NCBI RefSeq assembly: GCF_008727735.1
Contig: NZ_CP044227.1
Coordinates: 2,761,001 to 2,825,000, forward strand
Reading direction: 5' to 3'
Length of the DNA: 64,000 nt
From: Flintibacter sp. KGMB00164
Lineage (GTDB): Bacteria > Bacillota > Clostridia > Oscillospirales > Oscillospiraceae
How positions within the stretch are numbered: the first letter of the stretch is position 1; each line of letters starts with the position of its first letter. The position numbers and the translations under genes are program-made. Of the stretch, positions 17,595 through 26,476 are shown piece after piece. The notes below the pieces were generated by a model. The model saw only the letters and a program-made list of their open reading frames with translations, ran no database searches and had not been told where the DNA came from.

Positions 17595-19205
17595 ATGAAG
17601 CGGCTCAAGCGGATTTTTACCGGTACGCTCCCCCTGTTTTTGCTGCTGTGGGCGGGGATGATGGGGATTTTATGGGGACTGAGCGGACAAAAGCTGAAGG
17701 GTGAGGTCCAGCTTGCCGTCCAGTCCGCCTGTCAAAACGCCGAGAGTTACTACCAAAGTGTGTGGTCCGGAGAGGCCACAGATGCCCGGAAACCGGCCAT
17801 TCTCGCCAGTTGGCTGGGAAATCAGCTCTACGACTACGACGGGATCGTCCAGTTCCGCTTTTACACTGCCGATGGCCAAGAGCTGGCCCGTAGTCAGCTG
17901 ACCAACAGCCGTGCCTCCCTGCCCGGGACTTCGACACTCGACTGGTATCTCTGGCTGGATGCGGTGCTCAGCCCGGAGGAGCAGGTAGAACTGGCGGAGA
18001 AGCTGCGGGAGGAGCCCAGCCTAAGAATTTTCCAGGCTCTTCCCAGAGAACCCGGCATGGAGTCGGAGACAGACGCCCTCTGGTGCGATGTGGTGGGCGT
18101 AGTGGATGAGGAGCGGCAGATCGTCTACCCAAAGACCATCACCTATGTCTACCGAGGCAAGGAAGTCACCATGGTAGACACCGACAGCTCCTTTTTTGAG
18201 GGGAAGGAGCTGACCACCATGCGGTTTGAGGCGGTAGATCTTTTTTCCGCCCTGATGGTCCGCAGCGCCTCCCCCCGGGAGATGCTGGACCAGTGGCAGA
18301 AATTAGAGAAACAAGTGGATCTTCTCTTTGCTGGGATCGATACTCTGCCAGACACCTTCTCCTCCGCCTCCGTCAGCTCCAACACCAGCTGTTATCCTCT
18401 GTCCGACGGCATCCTGTTCGGCTATGGCTTCTCCTATATTCCCACGCATCGAATTATTGAGGAGCTTTGGCCCACCGCCCTGTTTACCCTGCTGGCCGCC
18501 ATCGCCATGGCCCTCTTTACCGACCACCGCCAGCGCCGGGCCATCCAGCGGGAGCGGGACTTTGCCCGGGCGGCGGCCCACGAACTGAAAACCCCCCTGG
18601 CCGTCCTCCGTGCCCACGCCGAGGCCCTGCGGGAGGACATCGCCCCGGAGAAGCGGGATCAATACTTGGACGTGGTACTCTCAGAGAGCGACCGCATGTC
18701 CGCTCTGGTAGGCAGCCTGCTGGAGCTGTCCCGGGCTGAGGTGAAAGGGGCAGCGAAAAAGGAACCGGTGGACCTGGCCGCCCTGGTACGGGAGGTGCTT
18801 GCTCCCCTTGCCCTGCCCCTGGAGCAGAAAAATCTCCAGCTTCAACTGGAGCTGGAGGAGGTATCCCTCTCCGGGGACCGGGCACGGCTGGAGGAGGCGG
18901 TGGAAAACCTGGCCTCCAACGCCCTGCGCCATGCCGATTCCGGCGGGACCGTACAGGTCTCTTTGGAAAAGTTGGGCCATCGCGCCCGCCTCACCGTGTA
19001 CAACGATGGGCCTAACATCCCGTCCGAGGACCTGTCCCGGCTCTGGGAGCCCTTCTACCGCGCCGATCCCTCCCGCAGCCGGGACAGCGGCGGCACCGGT
19101 CTGGGGCTGGCCATCGTTTGGAAGACCGTGGAGGCCCACGGCGGCCGGTGTTGGGCGGAGAACCGCCCGGTTGGCGTGGCCTTTGTCCTGGAACTGCCGA
19201 TATAA
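17595..19205 (+). CDS. Sensor histidine kinase
   Basis: A 536-residue membrane kinase, partner of the preceding regulator. A first membrane segment (about residues 9-28), a long extracytoplasmic sensor of about 250 residues and a second membrane segment (ALFTLLAAIAMALF) precede the HisKA domain with its phospho-acceptor in RAAAHELKTPLAVLRAH. The HATPase shows ENLASNALRHAD (N box) and GGTGLGLAIV (G box). The second in-frame ATG (17595) is preferred because GGAGGG is 6 nt upstream of it. Confidence 0.92.
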   Translation: MKRLKRIFTGTLPLFLLLWAGMMGILWGLSGQKLKGEVQLAVQSACQNAESYYQSVWSGEATDARKPAILASWLGNQLYDYDGIVQFRFYTADGQELARSQLTNSRASLPGTSTLDWYLWLDAVLSPEEQVELAEKLREEPSLRIFQALPREPGMESETDALWCDVVGVVDEERQIVYPKTITYVYRGKEVTMVDTDSSFFEGKELTTMRFEAVDLFSALMVRSASPREMLDQWQKLEKQVDLLFAGIDTLPDTFSSASVSSNTSCYPLSDGILFGYGFSYIPTHRIIEELWPTALFTLLAAIAMALFTDHRQRRAIQRERDFARAAAHELKTPLAVLRAHAEALREDIAPEKRDQYLDVVLSESDRMSALVGSLLELSRAEVKGAAKKEPVDLAALVREVLAPLALPLEQKNLQLQLELEEVSLSGDRARLEEAVENLASNALRHADSGGTVQVSLEKLGHRARLTVYNDGPNIPSEDLSRLWEPFYRADPSRSRDSGGTGLGLAIVWKTVEAHGGRCWAENRPVGVAFVLELPI

Positions 19206-19241
19206 AAAGAACCCGAAGCCATCAGGCTTCGGGTTCTTTTT
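19204..19241. terminator. Bidirectional terminator between kinase and MATE genes
   Basis: AAAAAGAACCCGAAGCC and GGCTTCGGGTTCTTTTT pair perfectly with a 4-nt loop, with T-runs in both directions between convergent genes. Confidence 0.9.
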
Positions 19242-20583
19242 CGTAAATCTTTCGCAGACGGTTAATGCTGCCCATGCAGGCGGGAATCAGGAACAGGTCG
19301 GCGCACACCCAGGCCGCCGGAGAGGCGAAACAGGCCGCCGTATAGCCAAACATAGGCACAAAGATGACGCCCACCGCCGTGCGGGCGATCATCTCCATCA
19401 CGCCGGCCAGAATGGCCAGGCCGCTGAAACCCATGCCCTGGATGGAGAAGCGGACAATGTTCACCAGGGCCAGAGGGAAGAAGAAGGCAGTGAGGGTGCG
19501 GATATACTGGGCGGTCAGATCCACCAGGGTGGCAAGCTCCGGCTCGGTAGGGTCCAGGAAGAGCATGGCCCCCTGGGGCGCAAAGAGCAGCATGCCGCCG
19601 AAGGCGATCAGCGCATAGATGAGGCCCAGCAGCGAGCAGGCCCGCACGCCCTTGCCCAGGCGGTCCAGCTTAACCGCGCCCACATTCTGGCCGCAGTAGG
19701 TGGCCATGGTGGCACCCATGGCGTCGTAGGGACAGCCCAGCAGCTGGAACAGCTTGCTTCCCGCAGCCACACCCGCCACATAGAGGCTGCCCAGGCTGTT
19801 GACGGCGGACTGGAGGAAGATGGAGCCGATGGCGGTGATGGAGTACTGAAGCCCCATGGGTACCCCCATGAAGCACAGCGCTCGGCAGGAACGGATATCC
19901 AGCTGCCGCTCCTCCCGGCTCATGTGGAGGATGGGGAACTTTTTCACCATATACACCAAGCAGGCCAGGCCGGACACTCCCTGGGACAATACAGTGGCCA
20001 GAGAGGCTCCCGCCACCCCCAACCGGAACACCAGGATAAAGGCCAGGTCCAGGCCGATGTTCAGCACCGAGGACATGGCCAGAAAATAGACGGGCGTCTT
20101 GCTGTCTCCCAGGGACCGGATAATGGCCGCCAGCAGGTTATAAAGGAAGGTGGCGGGAATGCCCATGAAGATGATGAAGATGTACCAGTAGGCCCCCTCA
20201 TAGATGTCGGCGGGGGTATTCATGACAGTGAGAATGGTACCGCACAGCAGGCCGGTGGCCACGGTGAGTACCGCGGCAAACGCGATGGCCAGCCAGGCGG
20301 CGTTGGCCACATACCGGCGCATCTGGCTATAATCTCCCGCGCCCATACGCTGGGCCACCGGGATGGCAAAGCCGTTGCACACGCCCATGCAAAAGCCGAT
20401 GACAAAGAAGTTGATGGAGCCGGTGGAGCCCACCGCCGCCAGAGCGGTGGCGCCCAGCAGTTTGCCTACAATCATGGTGTCCATCATATTGTACAGCTGC
20501 TGGAACAGCATGCCCAGCAGGGTGGGCAGTGCAAAGCCCAGAATGAGCCGCATGGGGCTGCCGGTGGTCAGGTCCTTGGTCAT
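19222..20583 (-). CDS. MATE family multidrug/cation antiporter
   Basis: A 453-residue efflux pump of the MatE family with twelve membrane segments in two homologous halves. The start MTKDLTTGSPMRLILGFALPTLLGMLFQQLYNMMDT is typical of clostridial DinF/NorM-like proteins. The ATG at 20583 has GGAGAG upstream. Its 3' end overlaps the shared terminator hairpin. Substrate unknown. Confidence 0.93.
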   Translation of the reverse strand: MTKDLTTGSPMRLILGFALPTLLGMLFQQLYNMMDTMIVGKLLGATALAAVGSTGSINFFVIGFCMGVCNGFAIPVAQRMGAGDYSQMRRYVANAAWLAIAFAAVLTVATGLLCGTILTVMNTPADIYEGAYWYIFIIFMGIPATFLYNLLAAIIRSLGDSKTPVYFLAMSSVLNIGLDLAFILVFRLGVAGASLATVLSQGVSGLACLVYMVKKFPILHMSREERQLDIRSCRALCFMGVPMGLQYSITAIGSIFLQSAVNSLGSLYVAGVAAGSKLFQLLGCPYDAMGATMATYCGQNVGAVKLDRLGKGVRACSLLGLIYALIAFGGMLLFAPQGAMLFLDPTEPELATLVDLTAQYIRTLTAFFFPLALVNIVRFSIQGMGFSGLAILAGVMEMIARTAVGVIFVPMFGYTAACFASPAAWVCADLFLIPACMGSINRLRKIYEKEPEA

Positions 20584-20680
20584 ACGCGTTCTCTCCTTGG
20601 ACAATCTCCCCAGGGGGGATTTGGATTCCGGACTATTATAGCCATTCCCCACCGGCCTGAACAGATGAAATTTTTCCTAA

Positions 20681-20719
20681 AATTTTGCCCATTGGCCCCG
20701 GGGGCCAATGGGCAATTTT
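20681..20719 (-). terminator. Intrinsic terminator of the FtsX-type ABC transporter operon
   Basis: TTGCCCATTGGCCCC and GGGGCCAATGGGCAA form a 15-bp stem flanked by AAAATT/AATTTT. It lies directly after the permease stop at 20727. Confidence 0.85.
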
Positions 20720-20726
20720 GATCGAT

Positions 20727-22583
20727 TCAGCGCCGCGCTCCCGTTCCCTGGAGGGCCAGACGGCGGCAGGCCAGGGCGGTGGCCAGGAAGTAGCCGCCGT
20801 ACACCACCAGCAGCATGAGGGCGGTAAAGACGGTGCTCTGAAGGGCGTCCACCTTGCCCGCCTGGGCAATCAGGTCGTTGGCCGCCTTCATGCCCACCAC
20901 GCTGTGAATGAGGGCCAGGGCCAGCGGCAGCAGGAAGGCGAGAGCCACCTGCTCCACCGCGCAGCGGGACACCATGCTCTCCTGGGCGCCCAGGCGGCGG
21001 AGAATGGCGTAGCGCCCGGCGTTGTCTGCCCCCTGGCTCAGCTGCTGCAAGGCCAGCACCGCCGCGGCGGCCAGCAGGAAGGTGATTCCCAGATAGAGTC
21101 CCAAAAACAGGGCCAGGATCTTATTGCCCACCAGCTCCTGATAGAGCGTGATCCGGCTGTCGATGAAGGTGATACAGTCCTGGGGCAGCTGCTCCAGAGC
21201 AGAGACCAGCTCAACCTCTGTCTCCTCCGCGTCCCCGGCGTAGTCGGCCACCCAGATTTGGCGGCGGACCTCCAGCTCAGACAGTATGGCGTCGTCCGCC
21301 ACCACAAGGTCCATCATCAGGCCCCCGTTCACAAGCTTATCACTCTCCTCCCAAGGGATGGAAGCGGGCAGAGTCCCAGTGTAGGGCTCCTCGCCCCGGC
21401 GCTCCCGCAGAGCATTGTAGTCGGTAATACCGATCACTCCCGAGGAACTGATTCCCGTCACGGCGGTGTCCCCGTAGTAAATGAGGATCTCCCGCTGCCA
21501 GGACAGCTTCTTTGCCGTGTCAAACCCGGCGGCGTTTAGGTCCCCGTCAAAGTCCACCTGCCGCTCGTCCCCATTCTGGTTCTGAATGGTGATATCAAAG
21601 GGAGCCTGATCCTGGGCCAAGGCGTCCAGGGTGGAGTTGAGGCCGATGGAGCTGGCGGTAATTCCCATAGCCAGCAACAGCAGAATGCAGATGACGGTCT
21701 GGGCCAGGTAGGTGGAGTGGACCTTGCTCATCCACTCCCGCAGGGTGAAGAGGTTCAGGTTTTTATAGTAGAAACCGGGGTGGCTCTGGGCCAGCCGCAG
21801 CACAAAGCCGAACAGAGACCGGAAAATGAGCAGGGTACCTACCGTACCCAAGGCCAGCATGGGCACACAGAGCATGGGCATGGCCAAAATCATCATGCCG
21901 AAGGTGAGCAGCATGACATAGGCCACCCCCAGGCACACCACACCCAGCACACACTGGAATACCGCCCACTTGAGGGACCGCTGCCGCAGAGGCTCGTTGC
22001 GCCGGTCCCCCTGCATCAGGTCCAGCAGCTTGGAGCGGGATACCTGCACGCCGCTGAGCAGCATCACCAGCAGGAAAATGAGGCCAAAGTACAAGATGGT
22101 CTTGCCTGCCGCCGCCGGGGAGAAGTGCAGGCCCAGCATGCCGTCCATGGAGATCTGGAACATGGACAAGGTGAGCTGGGACAGCCCCAAAGAGGCCAGC
22201 ACGCCCAGCCCAAGACCCAGCACCAGAGACACCAGGGCCACCAGCCCGGTCTCCAGCACCAGCACCAGGGACACCTGCCCCTGGCCAAGACCCAGCAGGA
22301 GGTAAGTACCCAGCTCCCGCTTGCGCCGCCGGAGCAAAAAGCGGTTGGCGTAGAGAATGAGGCAGGCCAGCACCACCGCCACAAAGACGGAAAAGATGCT
22401 GATGCAGGCCTGGATCACCTCCACCATGGGGCTGCCGTTTTGGGCCAGATAGACCATAGCGCCCTGGCCCTCCAGGGAGTTAAAGGTGTAGAAGAGACAC
22501 ACGCCGAAGGTGAGGGTGAGCAGATACACCCCGTAGTCCCGGAAGGACCGGCGCACGTTGCGGAGAGCCAGCTTAAAGAACAT
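20727..22583 (-). CDS. ABC transporter permease, FtsX/BceB type
   Basis: A 618-residue permease of the BceB-like family involved in resistance to or sensing of antimicrobial peptides. The N-terminus MFFKLALRNVRRSFRDYGVYLLTLTFGV is typical. A first membrane segment and a FtsX domain come first (to about residue 260). A large extracytoplasmic loop follows, then a second FtsX-like domain with three membrane segments at the C-terminus. It overlaps the preceding ATPase gene by 11 bp, so the two are translationally coupled. No dedicated two-component system is adjacent; the closest is at 16924-19205. Confidence 0.9.
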   Translation of the reverse strand: MFFKLALRNVRRSFRDYGVYLLTLTFGVCLFYTFNSLEGQGAMVYLAQNGSPMVEVIQACISIFSVFVAVVLACLILYANRFLLRRRKRELGTYLLLGLGQGQVSLVLVLETGLVALVSLVLGLGLGVLASLGLSQLTLSMFQISMDGMLGLHFSPAAAGKTILYFGLIFLLVMLLSGVQVSRSKLLDLMQGDRRNEPLRQRSLKWAVFQCVLGVVCLGVAYVMLLTFGMMILAMPMLCVPMLALGTVGTLLIFRSLFGFVLRLAQSHPGFYYKNLNLFTLREWMSKVHSTYLAQTVICILLLLAMGITASSIGLNSTLDALAQDQAPFDITIQNQNGDERQVDFDGDLNAAGFDTAKKLSWQREILIYYGDTAVTGISSSGVIGITDYNALRERRGEEPYTGTLPASIPWEESDKLVNGGLMMDLVVADDAILSELEVRRQIWVADYAGDAEETEVELVSALEQLPQDCITFIDSRITLYQELVGNKILALFLGLYLGITFLLAAAAVLALQQLSQGADNAGRYAILRRLGAQESMVSRCAVEQVALAFLLPLALALIHSVVGMKAANDLIAQAGKVDALQSTVFTALMLLVVYGGYFLATALACRRLALQGTGARR

Positions 22584-23343
22584 CTTCCATCTCTCCTCCC
22601 AGCTGGGTAACCACCCGGATAATGGTTTGGAAGAAGGTACGGCGGTCCTCCCCCTCGCCCCGGCGCAGCTCCTTAAAGATGCGGCCGTCCCGCAGGAAAA
22701 CCACCCGGTGACAGCAGCTGGCGGTAAAGGCGTCGTGGGTCACCATGAGGATGGTGGCTCCCCGCTCCCGATTCAGGACCTCCAGCCGCTCCAGCAGCAT
22801 CCGGGCGGACTTGGAGTCCAGAGCGCCGGTGGGCTCGTCGGCCAGCACCAGGGCAGGGCGGGTGACCATGGCCCGGGCGGCGGCGCACCGCTGCTGCTGG
22901 CCGCCTGACATCTGGTAGGGGTACTTCTGCAAACACTCCGAGATGCCCAGCAGAGAGGCCATCTCCTCCACTCGGTTTTTAATCTCCCCTGCCGGAGTAC
23001 CTACGATGGACAGGGACAGGGCAATGTTTTCAAAGGCGGTGAGGGTGTCCAGCAGGTTGCAGTCCTGGAAGATAAAGCCCAGCCGCTCCCGGCGGAAGCG
23101 GGTGAGCTCCTTGCCCCGGAGTTTTGTCAATTCCTGTCCGTCCACCTGGATGGAGCCGGAGGTGGGTCGGTCGATGGTGGAAATGCAGTTGAGCAGGGTG
23201 GTCTTGCCGGAACCGGAGGCTCCCATGATACCCACATATTCCCCCGCCGCCAGAGACAGGCTTACCCCATCCAGCGCACGGGTGGCCGCGTCCCGGCGGC
23301 CGTAAATTTTGACCAGGTCGGTCACTTGCAGCAAATCAGACAT
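22573..23343 (-). CDS. ABC transporter ATP-binding protein, BceA/LolD type
   Basis: A 256-residue ATPase. The Walker A GASGSGKTTLL, signature SGGQQQRCA, Walker B LVLADEPTGALDS and the switch histidine in MVTHD are all intact. The ATG at 23341-23343 (MSDLLQVTDLVKIYG) has GGAGAGG upstream. A palindrome 40-65 bp upstream (23382-23408) is a candidate control site. Confidence 0.93.
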   Translation of the reverse strand: MSDLLQVTDLVKIYGRRDAATRALDGVSLSLAAGEYVGIMGASGSGKTTLLNCISTIDRPTSGSIQVDGQELTKLRGKELTRFRRERLGFIFQDCNLLDTLTAFENIALSLSIVGTPAGEIKNRVEEMASLLGISECLQKYPYQMSGGQQQRCAAARAMVTRPALVLADEPTGALDSKSARMLLERLEVLNRERGATILMVTHDAFTASCCHRVVFLRDGRIFKELRRGEGEDRRTFFQTIIRVVTQLGGEMEDVL

Positions 23344-23381
23344 GCGATGATCCTCTCCTTTTGCCGGACAGTTCCGGCTTG

Positions 23382-23408
23382 AACTGTATGAGAGGATAAC
23401 ATACAGTT
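23382..23408 (-). promoter_or_regulatory. Palindromic candidate operator of the ABC transporter operon
   Basis: AACTGTAT and ATACAGTT are perfect inverted half-sites separated by 11 bp, next to a TTGCAC that could serve as -35 on the minus strand. The spacing of one helical turn between half-sites suits a dimeric regulator such as a response regulator. Confidence 0.5.
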
Positions 23409-23464
23409 TGTGCAAATCCTTGAAAGGTTTTCTTAGGTTTCTCTTAAGAAGTTTGGAAGATTTT

Positions 23465-23755
23465 TTATAGCAGGAACAGTGCGGCATACCAGGCTGCAGA
23501 AGCCGCCGCCGCTCCTGCCGCCCCCCAGATGGGGCCCCGGAACCGGTCCAGGCGCTCCAGCTTCCGGTTCCAGGCCCGTCCGCTCTTCAAATAGCCGTCG
23601 GCGGCCTGGCGGGCCTGACGGATCACCTGGTCGGCGCTGACCCCTTCCCGGGCCAGGGCCTCCTCTTTCACGATAAAGATTGCCTCCTCAAAGAGCTTGG
23701 GGTCGGGGGACTTGACCAAAATCACCTGGCGGGTGATTCCCTTTACCATCTCCAT
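23465..23755 (-). CDS. Small membrane-anchored protein of unknown function
   Basis: A 96-residue protein. The soluble part begins MEMVKGITRQVILVKSPDPKLFEEAIFIV and is amphipathic and charged. A single C-terminal hydrophobic segment (WGAAGAAAASAAWYAALFLL) would make it tail-anchored. AAAGGA lies before the ATG at 23755. It lies between the ABC operon and gpr on the same strand. I cannot assign a function, though the place beside gpr makes a sporulation role possible. Confidence 0.65.
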   Translation of the reverse strand: MEMVKGITRQVILVKSPDPKLFEEAIFIVKEEALAREGVSADQVIRQARQAADGYLKSGRAWNRKLERLDRFRGPIWGAAGAAAASAAWYAALFLL

Positions 23756-23890
23756 CACATCCTTTCCCGGGGCGCAGCCCCTTTGATTCCCGGTTAGTGT
23801 GTCCCATTTCCTGGGGGGATATTCCAGTCCCCGCTGCGCATGAGTCCCCCATCCCGGCGCATACACTGACACCGGAAAGGGGGAGTTTTC

Positions 23891-23995
23891 TTGACCCAGC
23901 AGCAGCGTCTGCGCCTGACCGGAGACTTTTTTGTCCTGTACTGCACCAATGTGGCCCTGATTCTCCTGTGCCAGTGTCTGCGGGGCCTAGCTTAA
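23891..23995 (+). CDS. Possible small hydrophobic protein (34 aa, TTG start)
   Basis: A TTG at 23891 follows AAAGGGGGAG at good spacing and opens 34 codons to a TAA at 23993-23995. The peptide starts MTQQQRLRLTGDFF and its second half is hydrophobic with three cysteines (VLYCTNVALILLCQCLRGLA). It overlaps the 3' end of gpr tail-to-tail by 9 bp. CATACACT at about 23859 resembles the -10 of sporulation sigma factors, a weak hint only. Confidence 0.3.
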   Translation: MTQQQRLRLTGDFFVLYCTNVALILLCQCLRGLA

Positions 23996-24877
23996 CAACA
24001 GATCCAGGTCCTCCACCCCCAGACCGGGCTGGAGGGCCAGGTTGATCCCGTAGGCGATGACCTTGGAGAGGTCGCCCACCTGGCTGTCGATGTCCTTGGG
24101 AGTGACCAGCAGCTCGCCCTCCCGGCCCAGGGGGGGCAGGTCGTCCCGCCCCAGCAGGTCGGCGGCCAGAGTGGCCCCGTAGACCACCGTGGGCACCCCT
24201 ACCGCCAGCACCGGCACCCCCAGGGTCTTCTCATCCAGGGCAAAGCGGTGGTTGCCCACCCCGGAGCCGGGGACGATGCCGGTGTCGGAGATCTGCACCG
24301 TGCGGCACAGCCTGTCCAGGGAGCGGGAGGCAAGGGCGTCCACCGCAATGACCCAGGCGGGTTTCAAACTGCGGCACACCGCCTGCACCAGCTCCCCGCT
24401 CTCCATCCCCGTGGTGCCCAGCACCCCGGCGGCCAGGGAGGCCACAGGCCGAAACGAGCCAAAGTGCTCCGGCACCCCCTCCACCAGGTGACGGGTGACC
24501 AGGGTGTACTCGTGGACCTTGGGCCCGATGGCGTCGGGGGTGATGGCCCGGTTCCCCAGCCCTACCACCAGGGCGCCGCCCTTCTCCCCCTCCAGTCCCA
24601 TCAGCTCCCGCAGCACCCCGGCCACCGCCCGGGCGCCCCGACCGAAGGCGTCCTCCTCCCGGCGCTGCAGGCCGTCCATGGTCAGCGTCACATAGGTGCC
24701 CGCCGGTTTGCCCAGAGCCTGCTCCCCCCGCTCATCCAGGATGTGCACGGTCTCTGAGCGGAAACCCTCCCGCTCCCCGGTCCGGGCCTCCACGCCCTCC
24801 AGCTTGCTGGTCTCCCCCGCCCGCTCCTGCCACAGCTCCCGGGCCTCCAGAGCCAGGTCGGTACGCCGCTGCTCCAT
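23987..24877 (-). CDS. gpr: GPR germination protease (spore-specific endopeptidase)
   Basis: A 296-residue A25-family protease that starts degradation of small acid-soluble proteins when spores germinate. The N-terminal RRTDLALEA is the conserved propeptide-type sequence. GGALVVGLGNRAITPDAIGP and the HEYTLVTRHL and VIAVDALASRSLDRLCRTVQISDTGI blocks are diagnostic. The ATG at 24877 has GGAGTGGGG upstream. Its presence indicates a spore former. Confidence 0.95.
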   Translation of the reverse strand: MEQRRTDLALEARELWQERAGETSKLEGVEARTGEREGFRSETVHILDERGEQALGKPAGTYVTLTMDGLQRREEDAFGRGARAVAGVLRELMGLEGEKGGALVVGLGNRAITPDAIGPKVHEYTLVTRHLVEGVPEHFGSFRPVASLAAGVLGTTGMESGELVQAVCRSLKPAWVIAVDALASRSLDRLCRTVQISDTGIVPGSGVGNHRFALDEKTLGVPVLAVGVPTVVYGATLAADLLGRDDLPPLGREGELLVTPKDIDSQVGDLSKVIAYGINLALQPGLGVEDLDLLLS

Positions 24878-24987
24878 GTTCCCCACTCCTTTTCCTTCCA
24901 TATCTTGTGGTCTTGCCACATTTCTCTGCTAGCATTTGCGGCAGCGGAAATTTTATCCGATTTTCTCATTCTTTTTGAAAAAAAGTG

Positions 24988-25016
24988 TTGCATTTTCCGC
25001 CGCGATATGCTACAAT
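24988..25016 (+). promoter_or_regulatory. Promoter of rpsT
   Basis: TTGCAT (24988-24993), a 17-bp spacer and TACAAT (25011-25016). Confidence 0.7.
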
Positions 25017-25078
25017 ACATATCCGCACAGGATTATTGTGCTAATTTTAACGATTAAAAATCGGAGGAGGTGTTTGGT

Positions 25079-25342
25079 TTGCCGAATATCAAGTCTGCCA
25101 AGAAGCGTGTGCTGGTTTCCCAGACCAAGGCCATGCAGAACAAGGCCGCGAAGTCCGCGCTGAAGACCGACATCAAGAAGTTTGAGGCCGCGGTGGCGGA
25201 AGGCAACCGCAGCGAGGCCGATGTTGCTTACAAGGTGGCTGTGAAGGCGGTGGACAAGGCTGCTGCTAAGGGGCTGCTGCACAAGAACAACGCTGCCAAC
25301 AAGAAGAGCAGCATGACCATCAAGCTGAACAAGCTGGCCTAA
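25079..25342 (+). CDS. rpsT: 30S ribosomal protein S20
   Basis: An 87-residue S20, a primary 16S rRNA-binding protein. The start is taken as TTG at 25079, giving MPNIKSAKKRVLVSQ, the family N-terminus, with GGAGGAGG 8 nt upstream. The GTG three codons earlier lies inside the ribosome binding site. A rare TTG start is notable because S20 is known in other bacteria to use a weak start for autoregulation. The C-terminal LHKNNAANKKSSMTIKLNKL is typical. Confidence 0.95.
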   Translation: MPNIKSAKKRVLVSQTKAMQNKAAKSALKTDIKKFEAAVAEGNRSEADVAYKVAVKAVDKAAAKGLLHKNNAANKKSSMTIKLNKLA

Positions 25343-25357
25343 TTTTCTGCAAGAGGA

Positions 25358-25386
25358 AAGCCGTCTGCATCGCAGGCGGCTTTTTG
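25358..25386 (+). terminator. Intrinsic terminator of rpsT
   Basis: AAGCCGTCTGC-ATC-GCAGGCGGCTT followed by TTTTGCGTTTTT. Confidence 0.85.
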
Positions 25387-25468
25387 CGTTTTTCTCGACC
25401 CCTTCCCCCTGGTTTTATCCCGCCCTTCTGCTATACTGGGAGTATTGATTTGAGAGGAGGCCGACCCC

Positions 25469-26347
25469 ATGTGGCGCGCACTGCTGGAGAAAAAGCCGGT
25501 GGCCTTTGCCCTGGACTTAAAAGAAACCTACGACCGGGTGGGCGTGGCCCGGGCGGCGGCGGCCCTGTCCTATTTTCTTATCCTGACCCTGTTTCCCCTG
25601 CTCATGTGCGTCAACTTCTTCATCGGCCTGCTCCCCCTGGAGCCGGAGGACGTCTTTTTTGCCCTGGAGCCCCTGCTGCCCCAGGAGAGTCTGAACATTA
25701 TTCTGGACTACCTCACCTACGTCTCCTCCATCCCCCAGAATCAGTCTACCCCCCTGCTGCTGGCCAGCCTGTTTACCATTCTGCTCTCCGCCTCTGCCGC
25801 CCTGCGCACCCTGTTTCAGACCATGGACGAGCTCTATGAGGTCCCCCGGAACAACAGCATCAAGCGCCTGGTCCTCAGTGTGGTGCTCTCCCTGCTGTTC
25901 CTGCTGACCCTGTACCTATCCATTATCGTGGTCTTTACCGGCGACTGGTTCTTCCAGGCTCTGGAGCGGACTCTGCCCCAAAAAATTCTGGAGCTGATCC
26001 CGCTGCACATGCTGGCCTCTTTTTGGACCCAGCTGCGCTATGTGCTGCTGTTCTGCTTTGTCCTGCTGCTGGTGCTGGCGGTGTACCGTCTGGGCACCCC
26101 CCGCGCCCTGCACGTCAAGGGCACCATCCGCCTCACCGCCCTGCTCTCCGCCCTGGCCATGGTGGCCTGCTCGGTGCTCTTTTCCTGGTTTATCGACATG
26201 TCCTCCCGCTATTCCCTGGTGTACGGCTCTTTGGCCTCCCTCATCATCCTGCTGGTGTGGCTCTACTTCTGCGGCAACATCCTGGTGATCGGCGCGGTGG
26301 TGGGCCAGGTGTGGATCCGGGGCCGCTGGCGCGGGGATCCCATATAA
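25469..26347 (+). CDS. YihY/BrkB family membrane protein
   Basis: A 292-residue protein with about six membrane segments. The N-terminal amphipathic part (VALDLKETYDRVGVARAAAALSYFLILTLFPLLM in shape), the conserved QTMDELYEVPRNNSIKRL loop and YGSLASLIILLVWLYFCGNILVIGA near the C-terminus identify the family formerly misnamed RNase BN. The function is unsettled; a transport or lipid-related role has been proposed. GAGAGGAGG precedes the ATG. A -10-like TATACT lies near 25432. Confidence 0.9.
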   Translation: MWRALLEKKPVAFALDLKETYDRVGVARAAAALSYFLILTLFPLLMCVNFFIGLLPLEPEDVFFALEPLLPQESLNIILDYLTYVSSIPQNQSTPLLLASLFTILLSASAALRTLFQTMDELYEVPRNNSIKRLVLSVVLSLLFLLTLYLSIIVVFTGDWFFQALERTLPQKILELIPLHMLASFWTQLRYVLLFCFVLLLVLAVYRLGTPRALHVKGTIRLTALLSALAMVACSVLFSWFIDMSSRYSLVYGSLASLIILLVWLYFCGNILVIGAVVGQVWIRGRWRGDPI

Positions 26348-26358
26348 CAAACCATACT

Positions 26359-26392
26359 GCGGCTCGTCAAAAGGTTGTTTTTGGCGGGCCGC
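26359..26392 (+). terminator. Terminator of yihY
   Basis: GCGGCTCGTCAAAA pairs with TTTTGGCGGGCCGC through two G-U pairs, followed by TTGCTCTTTCC. Confidence 0.6.
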
Positions 26393-26476
26393 TTGCTCTT
26401 TCCTTCTTCCAGTTTTTGTGCTAAACTGAAAAACAACAATTCTTTACCACTTTACTCCCAGAAAGGCGGGACGTCT

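Noticed and set aside
22573..23487. Upstream extension of the ABC ATPase beyond 23343
   Set aside because: The extra 48 codons lack family similarity, contain the palindromic operator, and the ATG at 23343 has a good ribosome binding site.
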